Source: Beta vulgaris subsp. vulgaris (lineage: Eukaryota; Streptophyta; Magnoliopsida; Caryophyllales; Amaranthaceae). From it: 64,000 nt of DNA. The translations under genes were made by a program, and so were the position numbers. Numbering within the stretch: position 1 is the stretch's first letter; each line of letters starts with the position of its first letter. The notes beneath the pieces were generated by a model. That model was not told the DNA's origin. It made no database searches and worked only from the letters and a program-made list of their open reading frames with translations. This document shows positions 43,791-55,724 of this stretch, in pieces. The stretch lies in NCBI RefSeq assembly GCF_026745355.1, contig NC_079207.1, positions 32,103,234 through 32,167,233 of the forward strand. Reading direction: 5' to 3'.

Positions 43791-45494
43791 CACTAGTGGA
43801 AAAAACCTCATCTGTTACTTAGTAACAGATGCGGTTTTTACAAAACCACATCATAAAATCAATTGAAAAAATTAGAAGGAAAGCTCGAAGGAAAATATGA
43901 TGCGGTCCTCTTGTAGACTGCATCAGATTAAAAAACTGATGCGGTTTTTTTTTTAATAATCTGATGCGGTTTCTAGTACTGCATCAGATTTTTCGTTTTT
44001 TTTTTTCTAAAACAAAATGCGCGTCCTCACCAACCCATTTCCCTACATTGCACAACCGATTTCCCGTTAAATATAAAAGTCCCCAAAATCAAAACCTGCC
44101 CATTTCCATCCTTCATCTCCATTTCATGCCTCTCTCTCTCATTAACCCTAACACCCTCTCATTCTCAAACACCACCACACTCGCCCCTCACCCATGAAAC
44201 CCTAACCCAAAACTAAATTCCTCATTTCTCACCCTCTCACTCGCCTTTTTTTTCTTGTAACCCTCTAAATCTCTCCAACTCCTCTTGATTCTAAGTCGCC
44301 ATAACCCTAAATAAAAAAAACAGAGAATAATTTCTTGATTTTGAGTCGCCACTTGATGCATCTCCTCCTACACAAATGCAATAGGAAGAATCAGTGAAGG
44401 AGGGGACGAGTTCAGCGGCATTCAACAGTCTTTGTTTTTGTTAATCTCTTCCATGGGTTTAGGCGACGAGTTTAGGCAACGAGTAATGAAATCTCTTCCA
44501 TCGGTTTGAGTTTTTGTTTTGTATGTAGATTGTATTTTTTAGTTTTTTTGGATCTAGGTTTGTTTTGTTAATTAACATTTCAGTTTTTTTTTCCTTTTTT
44601 TTACCTTTTCTTAGATCTAGGTTTGTTTTCGTTAATTTTGATTTCAGTTTTTTTCCCTTTTTTTTTCATTTGTAAGATCTAGGTTTGTTTTCATAATTTT
44701 CATTTCAGTTTTTATTTTCGTTTTTTTAGGTTTTTTTTTTCGTAAATTCCATATTTTGCGATTTTTGTATGTAGATTGTATTTTTTTTAGTTTGGAATTA
44801 ATGTGGATGTATTTCACCAAATTTTAGATGTATGCTAGTGTGTATATTTGGTTTTAGTTTGGGATGTATGTTTCTGATTTTTCGTTTTGTTTCGTATTTG
44901 CATTTTGGTGGAGGGCGGTGGAAATTATATGATGATTTAGCATTAAGTCCAATGCTATTATGGTAAGGAAAGAGTGTTTCTTAATTTTGATTGAGATCAT
45001 TGTGTAATTAGTGATTTCATTAGTGTGTATGTGTAATACATTATTAATTAATTTAATTAATTAAGTAGGGTTGCTCTTCTTTTTCTTTTGTCTTACTTTT
45101 GATAGAAAATATATCTCATTTGGTAGGATCTTGATAGAAAATATGTATGATCTGGTAGGATTTTGATTAAATCATAGTGGGTATACTATTAACTAAATCA
45201 TAGTGGGTATTTCGTTTTGGTAGTGCGAATACTTGGTTTTGGTAGTGTGGCAGACCTGTAGGCCTGCAAGTCTGCAACTGATTTTTTTTTTTTTACATAC
45301 ATCTCAACAAACTGATGCGGTTTTTATAGAAAACTGTTACATTAACTGATGTAGTTTTCTCTAAGAACCGCATCAGTAAATGCTTTACTGATGCGGTTTT
45401 GGACCGCATTAGTAAATAATTTAGATTTGGTGTGAGCCCATCTGATGCGGACCAAAACCGTATGTTCGCATCAGATGGGCTTTTTCGACTAGTG
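43791..45494. mobile_element. non-autonomous CACTA element nested in Copia RT
   Basis: The ends CACTAGTGGAAAAAACC and, reverse-complemented, CACTAGTCGAAAAAGCCC are inverted repeats. A 3-bp duplication AGC flanks it (43788-43790, 45495-45497). Subterminal regions carry repeated CTGATGCGGTTT words in both orientations (43815-43990 and 45300-45475). The interior holds pyrimidine-rich sequence and T-rich DNA with no transposase frame. Length 1,704 bp. Confidence 0.93.
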
Positions 45495-46131
45495 AGCATC
45501 CAAGAATTACTAGCTGTAAGTGCTAGTAAAACACGAACTGTAGTAATCTTTACAACAGGACTGAATGTTTCATCGTAGTCTACCCCATATTGCGGAGAAA
45601 ATCCTCGAGCTACTAGTCAAGCCTTGTACATTTTGATGGTACCATCAGGTCTACTCTTCACTTTGTATACCCATTTGCAAGAAATAGATTGAACTTCTCG
45701 AGGCTTTGGCACTAACTCCCAAGTCTCATCTGGTGCAGAGCTTGAATTTCTTCTTCCATGGATTTCCTCCAATCCCTGCTTCGACGTACCTCATCATAGC
45801 TACTTGGCGCTTTTACATCCTCAACCATTACATCATTTACATATCTTGGATTTGGCTTTCTCTGCATGGTAGACCCGCGTAGTGCTGGGTGAGGTTCTTC
45901 TTCTACAAATTCTTCAGTTTGACTTGGCCTTTCTTCTTCAGTACTTCTATAATGTGCTCCTATTTGCCATGGACTTTTCTCTCTTTTTGTTGATGTAGAT
46001 TGAGGTATCTTAATCTCAAGACTACCACCATCTTGACTAGACCGACCTTCGTCTTTCTTGTCTATCTTTTCTTGAAGCTTTTCCTCGATCTCCTTCGAGT
46101 CTGGCAGTAATACAGCTTGTGGTGACCCCAA
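45495..46131 (-). pseudogene. Copia integrase-RT linker and start of RT
   Basis: The frame at 45712-46131 covers a charged linker (KEIEEKLQEKIDKKDEGRSS) and the start of RT (SYDEVRRSRDWRKSMEEEIQ). Beyond a frame change it goes on with a Lys-Trp-Val-Tyr-Lys-type segment and LVARGFSPQYGVDYDETFSP up to the CACTA at 45494. The RT frame resumes at 43790 after the CACTA. Confidence 0.8.
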
Positions 46132-46414
46132 GATAATGCTTTATCAAATACCATATTTCGTGACACGTGATATTTATCTGTTGTTGGATCACAACACCTC
46201 CAACCTTTCCTTTGATCATCTTATCCTACAAAGACACAACGAATAACCTTCCTATCAAACTTGCTACGCATACAATCAGGAACAGAGACGTAACAAACAC
46301 ATCTGAAAACTCAGGAATGGCTCACTGCTGGCTTCATCTTTATTAACCTCTCAAATGGTGAGACAAAATCTAGTCTCGCCTGAGGTAATCGATTTGTCAC
46401 ATGTGTCACTATAC

Positions 46415-47751
46415 TCACACACTCCACCCAAAAATGTGGTGGTACGTTCTTGGCGTGCAACATACTCCTGCATGTCTAAGCAACGTATCGATTCTTTCTT
46501 TTATCTCTCCATTTCGTTGTGGAGTATATGGACAAGTGAGCTGCCGTCGGATCTTGCAATCTTGCAAGTATTGGGAGAATTCTCTAGATGTATACTCTCC
46601 TTTATTATCGGTGGGTAGGCACCAAATTTTGCTGCCCACTTCTTTTTCTAATGTTTCCTTAAACAACTTAAACTTGCCAAATGCTTAAGATTTCTCTTTC
46701 ATGAAATCGACCCGAACATACCTTGAAAAATCATTAATGAAAGTAATCATGGAGGCTCCTTTTGGTAGGGCGTAAAACATTTTCAGTGTAAATTGATTTT
46801 CATGGAAAAGAATTTACAACGTAAAACACAATTTCAAAATTACTTTTCCGTTGTTTGGTTCCATGTAAGAAAAATGATGAAATGAAAGGAAAATGAAAGG
46901 GAAAGTAAGAAGGTAGTGAGAGAAATGTACAAGAGAGATAAGGAAATCAGTTTTCCCTTCAGAATGAATGGAAAATGGTTTTTCATCATTGTGAGAGTTA
47001 TTTTACTCCAAAGGAAAATGGTTTTACACTCTTTTGCCAACCAAACAATGTAAAACTAAAATAGAGTAAAATAGTTTTCCAGGTACGCCCTATCAAACGA
47101 AGCCGTACTGTAAGCCACTCATTGAATGTTGCTTATTAGACCAAACACATCTGAGTGAACCAACTCCAAAGGTTTCATCGATGTGAACTCTGAATCGTCA
47201 CACAAAATTTGATGTGCTTTACCAAATTGACATCCAACAAAAACTATATCTTCCTTAACATCTAGTTGAGGAAGAGCCTTGAGCATTATTTTCTTCATCA
47301 TTACTTTGAGCTTGTTGTAGCTCACATGACCAAAGCTTGCATGCCATAGATCAACTATCTTATTTTTCCTCGCCTTATCTACATATGTTGTTTAAGCAGA
47401 CATCACGTGGACTGATTCAAGACGTCATCCTTCCAAGACATGAGAAGAATTTCCTTCCATCGCCTTGTACACCTTCACGTCACGAAGACCGAAAACAACA
47501 TGGTTTCTGGATGCTGTCAATTGTGAAACTGACAACAGTTTCTTTGTTATACCAGAAACATGGTAGACATTATCCAGCTGAACTTTCTTGTTGCTAAATC
47601 GTGGAATCACCTCTGCCTTGCCTATATGGGTTATTGGAAACTTTGAGTTGTTTGCAGTTATCACAACTCGACCATGGTTGTACTCAAACATGCTCATAAT
47701 TTGTCTTTGTCTCCAGTCATGTGATTGGAGCAACCAAAATCGATGATCCAA
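46415..47751 (-). pseudogene. Copia integrase, interrupted by a MITE
   Basis: The pre-integrase region at 47425-47751 has VYHVSGITKKLLSVSQL. It is followed at 47119-47325 by a zinc-finger-like region ending in KPLELVHSDVFG, which holds the first catalytic Asp. After the MITE, FINDFSRYVRVDFMKEKS and 46415-46666 follow, with [16 protein letters not shown], the second Asp, and [16 protein letters not shown], where a Glu stands at the third catalytic position with altered neighbours. Several stops separate the pieces. Integrase inserts the cDNA into the genome. Confidence 0.85.
46755..47104. mobile_element. MITE nested in Copia integrase
   Basis: The left end GGCTCCTTTTGGTAGGGCG and right end, reverse-complemented, GGCTTCGTTTGATAGGGCG are inverted repeats. 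The interior is rich in GGAAAATGG-like words. It splits the integrase frame. No clean target duplication is seen, so the superfamily is uncertain (hAT-like possible). Length 350 bp. Confidence 0.7.
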
Positions 47752-47978
47752 TCATCTTTATAAATGATCATCTTATCGTTGACTACGACAAATGCAACTT
47801 CTCTGGTTCTTTGTTGCTGGGCGACACTACATCCATCTTCAACTGTGTAGGATGCTTTTGCATCCCACTCGACTTCACTTCTGCTTTTGTGCTTCGTGGA
47901 CGTTGCAACACTCCCTTCTACTAGTTTAGACCAACAATCTCGAGTATAATGTCCCTGCTTCTTGCAATTATAATGCAC
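47694..47978 (-). pseudogene. Copia gag zinc knuckle and protease
   Basis: The frame begins with a damaged zinc knuckle, YNCKKQGHYTRDC, in which the first Cys is lost. It ends with WIIDFGCSNHMTGDK, the aspartic protease site, where Phe replaces the second residue of the usual Asp-Ser-Gly. Both changes would inactivate the functions. The protease normally cuts the polyprotein. Confidence 0.85.
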
Positions 47979-48126
47979 ACCATCTCGTCATGTTTTATTT
48001 TCCCTTCCTTCTCGTCTTGTTGTCGATCTTATCGAGCTCCCCCTCGATGGAAGCCTCCTCTACTTTGTCCTTTTCTGAATCCCCCTGATTGTTTGTTCGA
48101 CTTGCTAGGTTGATTACTCGACTCGC

Positions 48127-48778
48127 CTATCTTATCACCGCCTCCCTAATTTGTCTTCTTGTTGCCAAAAAGAGCTTTCTCTTCATCCTTGACGGAAACT
48201 CCATACATCTGATTTTCCAAAGCCTCCTGGTTGGCTAACACATTCTCAAACTCAATTAAAGATGGTTTTGTAACCCAACCTCGTATTGCCAAGAGAAGAC
48301 TACTATATCGAGGCTTTAAGCCACGAACAATAATCCTACGCATCCTCGTCTTTGTGATGGGATTTTCATGATCTAACTTTTCGATTTGTTCACACAAAGT
48401 TTTGACTTTGTTGAAATATTGATTCACCGACATGCTGTTTTGTTGGATCAACAACAACTCATTCTCGAGAATCTAAAGGTGCGCATCGTTTTTTTAGACA
48501 ACAGAGCTAAAAGGGTGTCCCACGCCTCCTTCGGTGTCTTCGCATCCTTGATGCGGTATAACAACTCGTCCTCAACGGTTGCTGCTAGCATGTACATGGC
48601 TCTTTCGACCTTAATCTTCCACTTCTTCTGGATCGGTTGGTAGTGTAACTTCACTACCACGACTATACCCCAAAGATGTTGTCCCAAGAAATAGAAATTG
48701 CATACTTGTGCTCCACTTTCGGTAATTTCCATTGTCGACTTTCTGAATATTACTAGATGAACCAGCAATATCCGCCAT
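48127..48778 (-). pseudogene. Copia gag
   Basis: Gag starts at MADIAGSSSNIQKVDNGNYR (48778), with KWSTSMQFLFLG. After a frame change near 48640, AMYMLAATVEDELLYRIKDA and KTPKEAWDTLLALLSKK follow. After another change come ELLLIQQNSMSVNQYFNKVK and RIIVRGLKPRYSSLLLAIRG. This is the usual copia capsid-type (UBN2-like) domain. Longer ORFs that start at 48966 include leader sequence and are not the real N-terminus. Confidence 0.85.
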
Positions 48779-48995
48779 TTGTGACTTGGTGTTGCAAGGC
48801 AATATAGAAGTAAGTTCGGTCCCCGACCAACAAGCTTCATAGTCTTAGACTGTGTACTAATGGAAAATCTCCTCGCAATATGGTCCCCGACCATCAAGAT
48901 AGCCCCAAAAATATTTTTGACTGCACCATTGCGATAATATCGGTCCCCGACCAATAATTTTGCCAAAACTGGTCTCGTAAATTTACTGTAACGTA

Positions 48996-49009
48996 TGGCT
49001 CTGATACCA
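48996..49009 (-). promoter_or_regulatory. primer-binding site, tRNA-Met type
   Basis: Minus strand TGGTATCAGAGCCA, two bases from the 5' LTR end; complementary to initiator tRNA-Met. Confidence 0.88.
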
Positions 49010-49011
49010 AT

Positions 49012-49440
49012 TGTAGGATATTTTTGGAGTAATGATGTGTGGATTATGGAAGATTAGCAAAAAGTTATATGGATGAAGTTGTTAAAAATTGCTAACTACT
49101 ATTATATAATAGTAAAACACTACTACATGAAAACTCTCTAACACTTGCCATTGATACACTCTAACTCTGATTTTTGTTTAAGTCTCACAAATGAAAATCA
49201 CGGCTAGCTTACAAGGCTTGTTGGGCACACTTGTTACAAGCAAATACCAATGCTATTTATACGAGTAATATTTCTATTTATTTAATAACTTTCACACACT
49301 AGCACACTTATTGTCAAAGTCATGAGGTTATGTTTATAGGGGGTGGTTTGAAATTTTCACCGAAGCATTAATTGGGCAGCTACAAACTTTTACCAAAGAG
49401 GACCAAGAAAAGAGAGAGTGAACAATGTTATGTATCAACA
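49012..49440 (-). repeat. 5' LTR of the minus-strand Copia
   Basis: Minus strand TGTTGATACATAACATTG to ATCCTACA, with TG...CA ends. It aligns with 42152-42605. Confidence 0.9.
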
Positions 49441-49955
49441 AAAATGTGGCCTAAATGTTTCAATGGTGATTAAAAAGCAATTTCGGATAATTGAGGTATA
49501 AAATTGACTTATCAAGTGACCTTTTTGTAATAAATTGTAATAAATTTACTATATCGCTTTTGATTAGTTTGACTTCAAGAGATAGAGAGAGAAAGAAAAA
49601 AACATAAACTCATGGAACCCTAACTCACGCTTCATCTCCTTTGTTCGCATTCCCATCTCCCCCTGCGGCAGCGCCGACCGTGTGTATCTCTCTTGCGTGC
49701 GTCGCCGCAGTGGCCACCACCCTCCCCAATGCTTCTCCTTGACCTCTTTCACTCCCTTTTCCATTTTCTTTTCTTATAATTTTCATAAATCATCTTTAAA
49801 TCCGTTTTTCTCAATTAATTTTCTTTAGGTTTGGTCTCAGTTTGTTCCCCTTCTCCAGGCCGTTTTGCTGTGTTGTGGTTTTGCTGTTTGACAGATTGCA
49901 GGTTTTTTTTTTTTTTGGTGGGCGTCCAACAAAGGCAGTCAAGTGAACTTCGAAG
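49441..49955. other. spacer, possible 5' leader of the next region
   Basis: Pyrimidine-rich from about 49620 (CTCCTTTGTTCGCATTCCCA and TTTTCTTT runs), as in a plant 5' leader. No frame is supported on either strand. Confidence 0.35.
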
Positions 49956-50845
49956 ATGAGAATCCAAATCAAAGGTAAATCTTTTCAATTGGAGTTGAGT
50001 AATGGTTTCTTAAAAATTGTTGAGTTTTATAATAATAGAAAACGATGGATAAATTTTCCGATTAAGTTGATTGAATGGGTTTGCAATGTCCTTAATGGTT
50101 GCTCAAAGTTGATTTAATTTGAACATTTAGACGATTTGATTGCCTTTGGTGGAAAATTCAATCTAGTTGTAATCGCTGGGGGTGGTTTTTGAATTTAAGT
50201 GTGAAGATTAAGGGTATATGGTATTCAGTTCTTGACCCTGCATTAGGTAGTGTTAATCCTTGGAGGAATTTTGTCCATGCTTTTCTTCATGTTTCTCAAG
50301 AGGGTTCGAGTCTGGTTATTGCTATTGTTAGTGAATGCAGGGATGTCGGTTCAGATTCTTGTGCGTTTCTTCAACAAGAAAGTTCGCCCCTCTCTCACGA
50401 TAGTGAGCTCAAGTTAGAAGTCGATGCTCTGCTAAACTGGGAAAATCTGCAGTTTGACTCTAGTCATCCTAAGCTAGAGCGCATGATTCATCATGTTAAG
50501 GAATCAAATATCACTTGTGATGTAATGTGCTTGTTGAACAATGAACCTTTCAAAAACAATAGTGTCAACAAGGAAAAAATGTCCACAAATCTAGCGAGAT
50601 TATTAGGAAATGCTAGTTTATGTGGCAATGGAAGTGCCCTTTCTTTTGCAAATGAGGTGAGTATCAAAGGAAGTTTAGTCTATGTTGATGGAGATGAGGT
50701 GTCTACTTGTGGTAATGGAAATGGTAGAAATGCAGTTTCAATTGGTGATCTTTGTGGTGATTCATTATTGTTGCCTGATTCTAATATGAGCAATGTTGTG
50801 CCAATTCCTACTTTTCAAAGGCCGTTTAAGAAAAATCAATGTTAA
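49956..50845 (+). pseudogene. unrecognised coding-like region, possibly LINE ORF1-like
   Basis: A first frame of 53 codons starts at MRIQIKGKSFQLELSNGFLK (49956) and stops at 50117. A second frame, open from upstream of 50189 to a TAA at 50845, has CNRWGWFLNLSVKIKGIWYS and WRNFVHAFLHVSQEG, then a Ser- and Asn-rich part ending FQRPFKKNQC. The pair resembles plant proteins with an EGKWFEL-like N-terminus linked to retroelements, but I could not place it firmly. No zinc knuckle or RT follows. A frame break between the two parts argues for a pseudogene, unless an intron explains it. Confidence 0.35.
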
Positions 50846-51401
50846 TTGCTTAATCATCTTGGATTCCATCGCAATATGAGGAAGAATCATTAATCTCAAG
50901 TTCTTCAGAATTTAGGGTCAAGGAAATGGTGTAGTGAGGAGTATCCTAATGGCTAAATGGGTTTCGTTACTTCAATGTTTAAGGAGTTCATGAGTTTCTT
51001 TGTTGCTTTGTTTCGATCTTGTTGCCTTAGTTTGGTTTTTTCAGTCGGTAAGTTTAGGTGTTGTTTCTAGGTTCCTTAATTTTGAAGTTGTTGATGCTCT
51101 AGCTTGGTCTAGTGATTTCTTGTTGTTTTGGAGTAGTTATTTTGGTGCTTATGGTGTTCGTCTCATTGCTCAAGGTGGTGTAGTTTAGTATTTTAATGTA
51201 TGCCTTGAACTTTTTTATGAGTATTAATGATATGAGTTAAATTATAAAAAAAAGATCTCTATCTCTTTATAAAAGGAAATTTCAATTTTCAATTCATATA
51301 TAATATAGTAGTGGCCGGTCGTGTAATATTTACTTGGTTTTATAATAAAACACAATATGAGAGGTGATGTGCAATTTATAAGGAGTGTATATGATGAAAA
51401 G
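50846..51401. other. 3' flank of the unrecognised region
   Basis: Contains a 62-codon frame (51000-51188) of hydrophobic character without known motifs, and an A-run at 51245-51254 after AATTAT, which could be the poly(A) of a retrocopy. No matching target duplication was found. Confidence 0.35.
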
Positions 51402-51406
51402 ATATA

Positions 51407-51534
51407 TGTAATAGCTCATACCTATGGGTATTATTGTAACTCTACCTTAAGTTGTAATACTCTTCCTATCGTATATATATATATATATAGAACGCCAGGG
51501 CTCCTAGGTGGAGTGAGCCGTATTCATTCTCACA
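51407..51534 (+). repeat. 5' LTR, 128 bp
   Basis: Contains CCTATCG followed by (TA)9, GAACGCCAGGGCTCCTAGG and a CTCACA end. The (TA)n stretch after CGTA could act as a TATA element. Confidence 0.93.
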
Positions 51535-51548
51535 TGGTATCAAGAGCC
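51535..51548 (+). promoter_or_regulatory. primer-binding site, tRNA-Met type
   Basis: TGGTATCAAGAGCC, the usual initiator tRNA-Met site with one extra A; directly after the 5' LTR. Confidence 0.85.
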
Positions 51549-51651
51549 ATAGAAATTAATTAACCCTAAATTAAGCCATCATTTTTTTTTCCTAAATTAA
51601 TTTCACTCTCCTGTATTCCGTTCTCCACCTTCCTTCTCTCTGTCTCACATT

Positions 51652-53150
51652 ATGGAATCCCCTGCATCACAATCAGAGGCCACCGGCAGCCCTGCCACCA
51701 CTACTTCGCCAGTCACCGTCGAGGGTTCTCTCCCTCCGATCTTTGCCTCCCCCTCTTTCGGGTCGATTTGTGCTCCTCTCTCACATCTGTCCGCTGCTGT
51801 ACCGATCACCACCATGGTCGGCCACCATGTTATGCCTGCTGCGTTCAGTTGGACGCCTCCTGCTCGGTTGGAAGTGGGTCAATCCAGTTACTCACGGCCA
51901 TCAGCCCAACCTTCGACTGCGCCCTTTGCGGGTTCCACCTTTGTGCACGAACCATCGTTTCCGCCAGGTTTTGCAGCACCTCCTGCTCATGCTAATTATT
52001 ATGGTTGTAATCCTCTCTCTTCTAATCTTGCTTCACTTCAAGCAAATACGGTATTCTCTGCACCCAATGTTAAAAATATAGTCACCACTATTTTGAATGT
52101 TGTTGAGGATTATCTTCCATGGCGTACTCAATTCGAAGCGTTTTTTGTATCAAATAGCTTATTGGGAATGATTGACCGCACTATCTCGATGGCTCCTATG
52201 TATGCTTATGATCCCATAGGTCGTGAAATCATGAATTCTGATTATTTTACTTGGTTAAAGATTGATCAAACTGTTCGGTCTTGGTTATTTGCTACGTTGT
52301 CAAAAGAATTATTGGTTGAGGTCCATGACATAAAATTTTCAGCACTCATATGGGAGCGACTATAAAACCGTTTTATGTCTGCCAGCCTTGCTCGCTCAAT
52401 GGAACGAAAACGAATGCTCACAACTATTCAAATATCTGAATCCCAAACTATGGAGCAATATCTTTGTGACATCAAATTAATTTCAGATTCCCTAGCTGCT
52501 ATTAACTCACTAGTTTCGCAATCCCATCTTGTTTAGCATACTATTCTTGGCGTGGTTGGTGATGATTATGAGTCCTTTATCACAACTATCACTCATTATC
52601 CTCGTGAACTTACATTTGATGATTTGCGTTCTAAGCTGTTAGTTCGGGAACAACGAGTTCGATCTCGTCGTGAAGGTTTGACTACTCCTTCTCAACATCA
52701 AGCCTTTGGTGTTCAAACTAGTTCTGCTACAACTAGTACTTCTACTGGTAATTCCTCCACTCAATCACAACCAAGGTCTAATAACAACAACAATCGCAAT
52801 CGCAACTATAATAATGGTCGAGGAGGTAGTAACCATAGATTTCGAGGACGAGGTCGTGGCAATCGTAATCAGCAATCTGGGAGTATGCAAACCCAACCCT
52901 CCAACCAAACACAACCCATAGGGTTAGGTATGGCATTTAGTAAGTCGGTTTTGTCATCTAATAGTACTGTTGCTCTTTCTTCGTTTGCTTCTCATGACTT
53001 GTCTGCAGGAACATCCTTAGTGGAGGGAGTGAATGGTTCTAATCCTCCTATAGTGTGTCAAATTTGCTATCATCATGGTCATTCTGCTCAAACTTGTTCT
53101 TCTCGTTATACTACTCAATTTGCACCTGCTCTTGTTGCTATGCCCATGGG
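51652..53150 (+). pseudogene. Copia gag with zinc knuckle
   Basis: Starts at MESPASQSEATGSPATTTSP, followed by a Pro/Ser-rich N-terminus and the gag core (YLPWRTQFEAFFVSNSLLGM, DYFTWLKIDQTVRSWLFATL). Two in-frame stops, TAA at 52363 and TAG near 52534, interrupt it without a frame change. The frame goes on with DDYESFITTITHYP, an Asn/Arg/Gly-rich RNA-binding stretch (NNGRGGSNHRFRGRGRGNRN), and a zinc knuckle CQICYHHGHSAQTC near 53055. Confidence 0.9.
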
Positions 53151-54389
53151 TGACACTAACGAGTCTTTACGGTATCCCGACTCGAGTGCCTCTTCTCACA
53201 TGACCAATAATGAAGGTATTTTGTTTTCTAAATCCAAATATGTTAGTCCTACACAAGTTACGGTTGGAAATGGAACTAATCTCCCTATCATTAATATTGG
53301 TGATGCTTTATTGAACTCGTTTGGTCACCCCCTTCAACTCAAATTTGTTTTACATGTTCCTAATTTGCAATATAATTTACTATCCATTCAAAAACTTTGT
53401 GAAGATAACAATTGCACTGTTAATTTTGATAAAAATTCTTTCTGTGTTAAGGATCTCACTTCGGGGGCAGTACTTCTTCAAGCCACCAGTAGCGGTCGTG
53501 TCTATCCTTTTCACAACATCTCTACCTCCCAGTCTTTTGTTTCCCTTCGTACTTCTACTGGCCCAATTTGGCATCAGCGTCTAGGACATTGTGGTGATAG
53601 AGTCTTACATACTCTTAGCAAAAATAAGGCCATTGCTACTTCCACTAGTTTTGTGCATGATTTTGTCTGTTGCAAATTAGGAAAATCTAAACGTTTGCCG
53701 TTTAGGGATGTAATTCACACTTTTGATAAACCCTTGCAACTTATTCATTTCGATGTATGTCAATCTCCTTTTCAATCCAATCTTGGGTATCGTTATTATG
53801 TTAGCTTTATTGATGATTATTCTCGTTTTACTTGGATTTATCCTATGAAATATAAGTCAAAGGTTTTTGGTCACTTTCTTAATTTCAAGCACTTAGTTGA
53901 AAATTTATTTGATTCTAAACTTAAATATTTTCAAAGTGATGGTGGACGAGAATTTGACAATCGTAAATTCATTGATGACTTCCTGAAAGCAGGAGTTCAT
54001 TTTCACAAATGATGTCCTGATACCCAACAAAAAAACGTGTCGTAGAAAGAAAACATGGGCATCTTCCAGAAATGGCACGTACTTAGCTTATTCAAGCAAA
54101 CTTGCCACTCTGTTTTTGGGTAGATGCCATATATACTGCCACCTACTTAATAAACAGATTTCCTACTCCTATTTTGCAAGGTGTATCTCCTTTTGAAAAA
54201 CTCTTTTCCAAATCTCTCGATTATTCTTTCTTACGAGTTTTTGGGTGTGAATGTTTTCCTAATCTTCCGGCAAAACCCTTTAATAAACTTTCTCCGCGAT
54301 CGGTCAGGTGTGTCTTCTTGGGTTATGCTCCTCATTATAAAGGATATAGGTTTCTCGTGTCTATGTATTCACCATGTCACGTTTCATGA
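53151..54389 (+). pseudogene. Copia protease and integrase
   Basis: The protease site reads YPDSSASSHMTNNEG; Ser replaces the Gly of Asp-Ser-Gly. The pre-integrase region has FVLHVPNLQYNLLSIQKLCE and IWHQRLGHCGDRVLHTL. The integrase core has QLIHFDVCQSPF with the first Asp, YYVSFIDDYSRFTWIYPMK and YFQSDGGREFDNRKF with the second Asp. A TGA at 54010-54012 and a frame change near 54030 follow, then VVERK-type sequence around the third catalytic Glu in another frame, and a TAG. The C-terminal region (YLINRFPTPILQGVSPFEKL, VFGCECFPNLP) follows to 54389. Confidence 0.9.
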
Positions 54390-55724
54390 GTCTGTTTTCC
54401 CTTATACCGAGCTCGATGGCTCGCCTCTATCTCGTGACACTGATCCACGTCACTGGATTAAGTCCTGGAGTCCCACCTCCTTTCCTCTGTCACCCTTATC
54501 CCCCACTCTTCCCATTGATACTTTAGCTGCATCTCCTGTAGCTTCCCATGAGCTGCCCCGCTCCTCCCCGTCACCCTCTTATGGCTCTCTGTTGCCCCCC
54601 AATGCCACCACCAGGTCGTTGTCCTCATGTGACCAGTCACCTCCTCCTTGCAGTCCTCTTGCTGCACCTTCTTCACCCACTAGTGATGCCCCCCATGTTG
54701 TGCAACAACTTGCAGCCTCCGTCCAGCAACCCTATCATTCAACCCCCTCTGCACAGTCCAGTCCACCAACTCAGACCCCTCCTCCAGCTCGGTCATCGAG
54801 TCTACCCCGACTCCTTCCTCCTCTTCTGTGTCACCCTCTCCGCTTCCCTCATTGAACCCTATTCAAACTCGTGCTAAAAGTGGGATTTTTAAACCAAAAG
54901 ATTTTTCAAACTATATTACTTACAGTGCAATTGAAGCTTTTCCAGATCCTACATGTTTTTCAAAAGCATTTAAGGATCATGAGTGGCGTAATGCTATGGC
55001 CGACGAGTTTAATGCACTTATTGCTAATCACACTTGGGACTTAGTTCCGTTTGACGAATCTAAAAATGTTGTCGGCTCGAAAGGGATTTATAAAACTAAA
55101 TATAATTCTGATGGAACAATTGAGAGGAAGAAGGCTCGTTTAGTCGCTCAGGGTTACAACCAACAAGCTGGTATAGATTATGATGAAACATTTAGTCCTG
55201 TTGTGAGACCTACCACTGTTCGATTATTTCTCTCCTTGACTATTTCCTTTGGCTGGCCTATTCGTCAATTAGACGTCAAAAATGCATTCTTACATGGTTT
55301 CCTAACCGAAGAGGTCTACATGAAACAACCTCCTGGTTTAGCTCATCCTCAGTATCCACATCATATTTGTCATCTTAAGAAGGCTATCTATGGTCTCAAA
55401 CAATCCCCTCGCGCTTGGTTTCATCGTTTTAGCAGTTTCTTACTCCAACAGGGCTTCTTTTGTTGTCAGGCTGACACTTCCATGTTTATCTTTCATCGTG
55501 GCACATATCTCCTTTATCTTCTCTTATACGTCGATGATATCATTGTTACTGGTAATTTCTCTTCTCAAGTTCACCGTTTTATCTCTATTCTTGCCACACA
55601 ATTTGCTATGAAGGACTTGGGGGATCTTCATTACTTTCTTGGCATTCAGGTAGTGTGTACGTCCAAGGATTTATTTCTGTCTCAACAAAAATATATTTAT
55701 GACTTGCTTCGTAAGTTTCATTGA
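54390..55724 (+). pseudogene. Copia linker and reverse transcriptase
   Basis: A Pro/Ser-rich linker (to about 54850) leads to the RT frame at 54828-55724. It has [96 protein letters not shown] and YLLLYVDDIIVTGNF. The active-site Tyr-Val-Asp-Asp is intact. It ends at a TGA in DLLRKFH (55722-55724), after which the frame continues briefly (HTAKPVRTPLPF) and then shifts. Confidence 0.92.

Larger units (their letters stand above)
42152..49440 (-). mobile_element. Ty1/copia LTR retrotransposon, minus strand, with two nested elements
   Basis: LTRs at 49012-49440 (5') and 42152-42605 (3') are clearly related but carry many differences and indels. A tRNA-Met primer-binding site and a polypurine tract are in the right places. 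Coding order on the minus strand is gag, protease, integrase, RT, RNase H, as in copia. A CACTA (43791-45494) and a MITE (46755-47104) are nested inside. Flanking pentamers TAAAC and AAAAT share three bases, so the original duplication has decayed. Many stops and frameshifts; an old copy. Confidence 0.93.

Noticed and set aside
54458..54676. ORFs in other frames of the Copia linker
   Set aside because: Read-through of Pro/Ser-rich linker codons in other frames.
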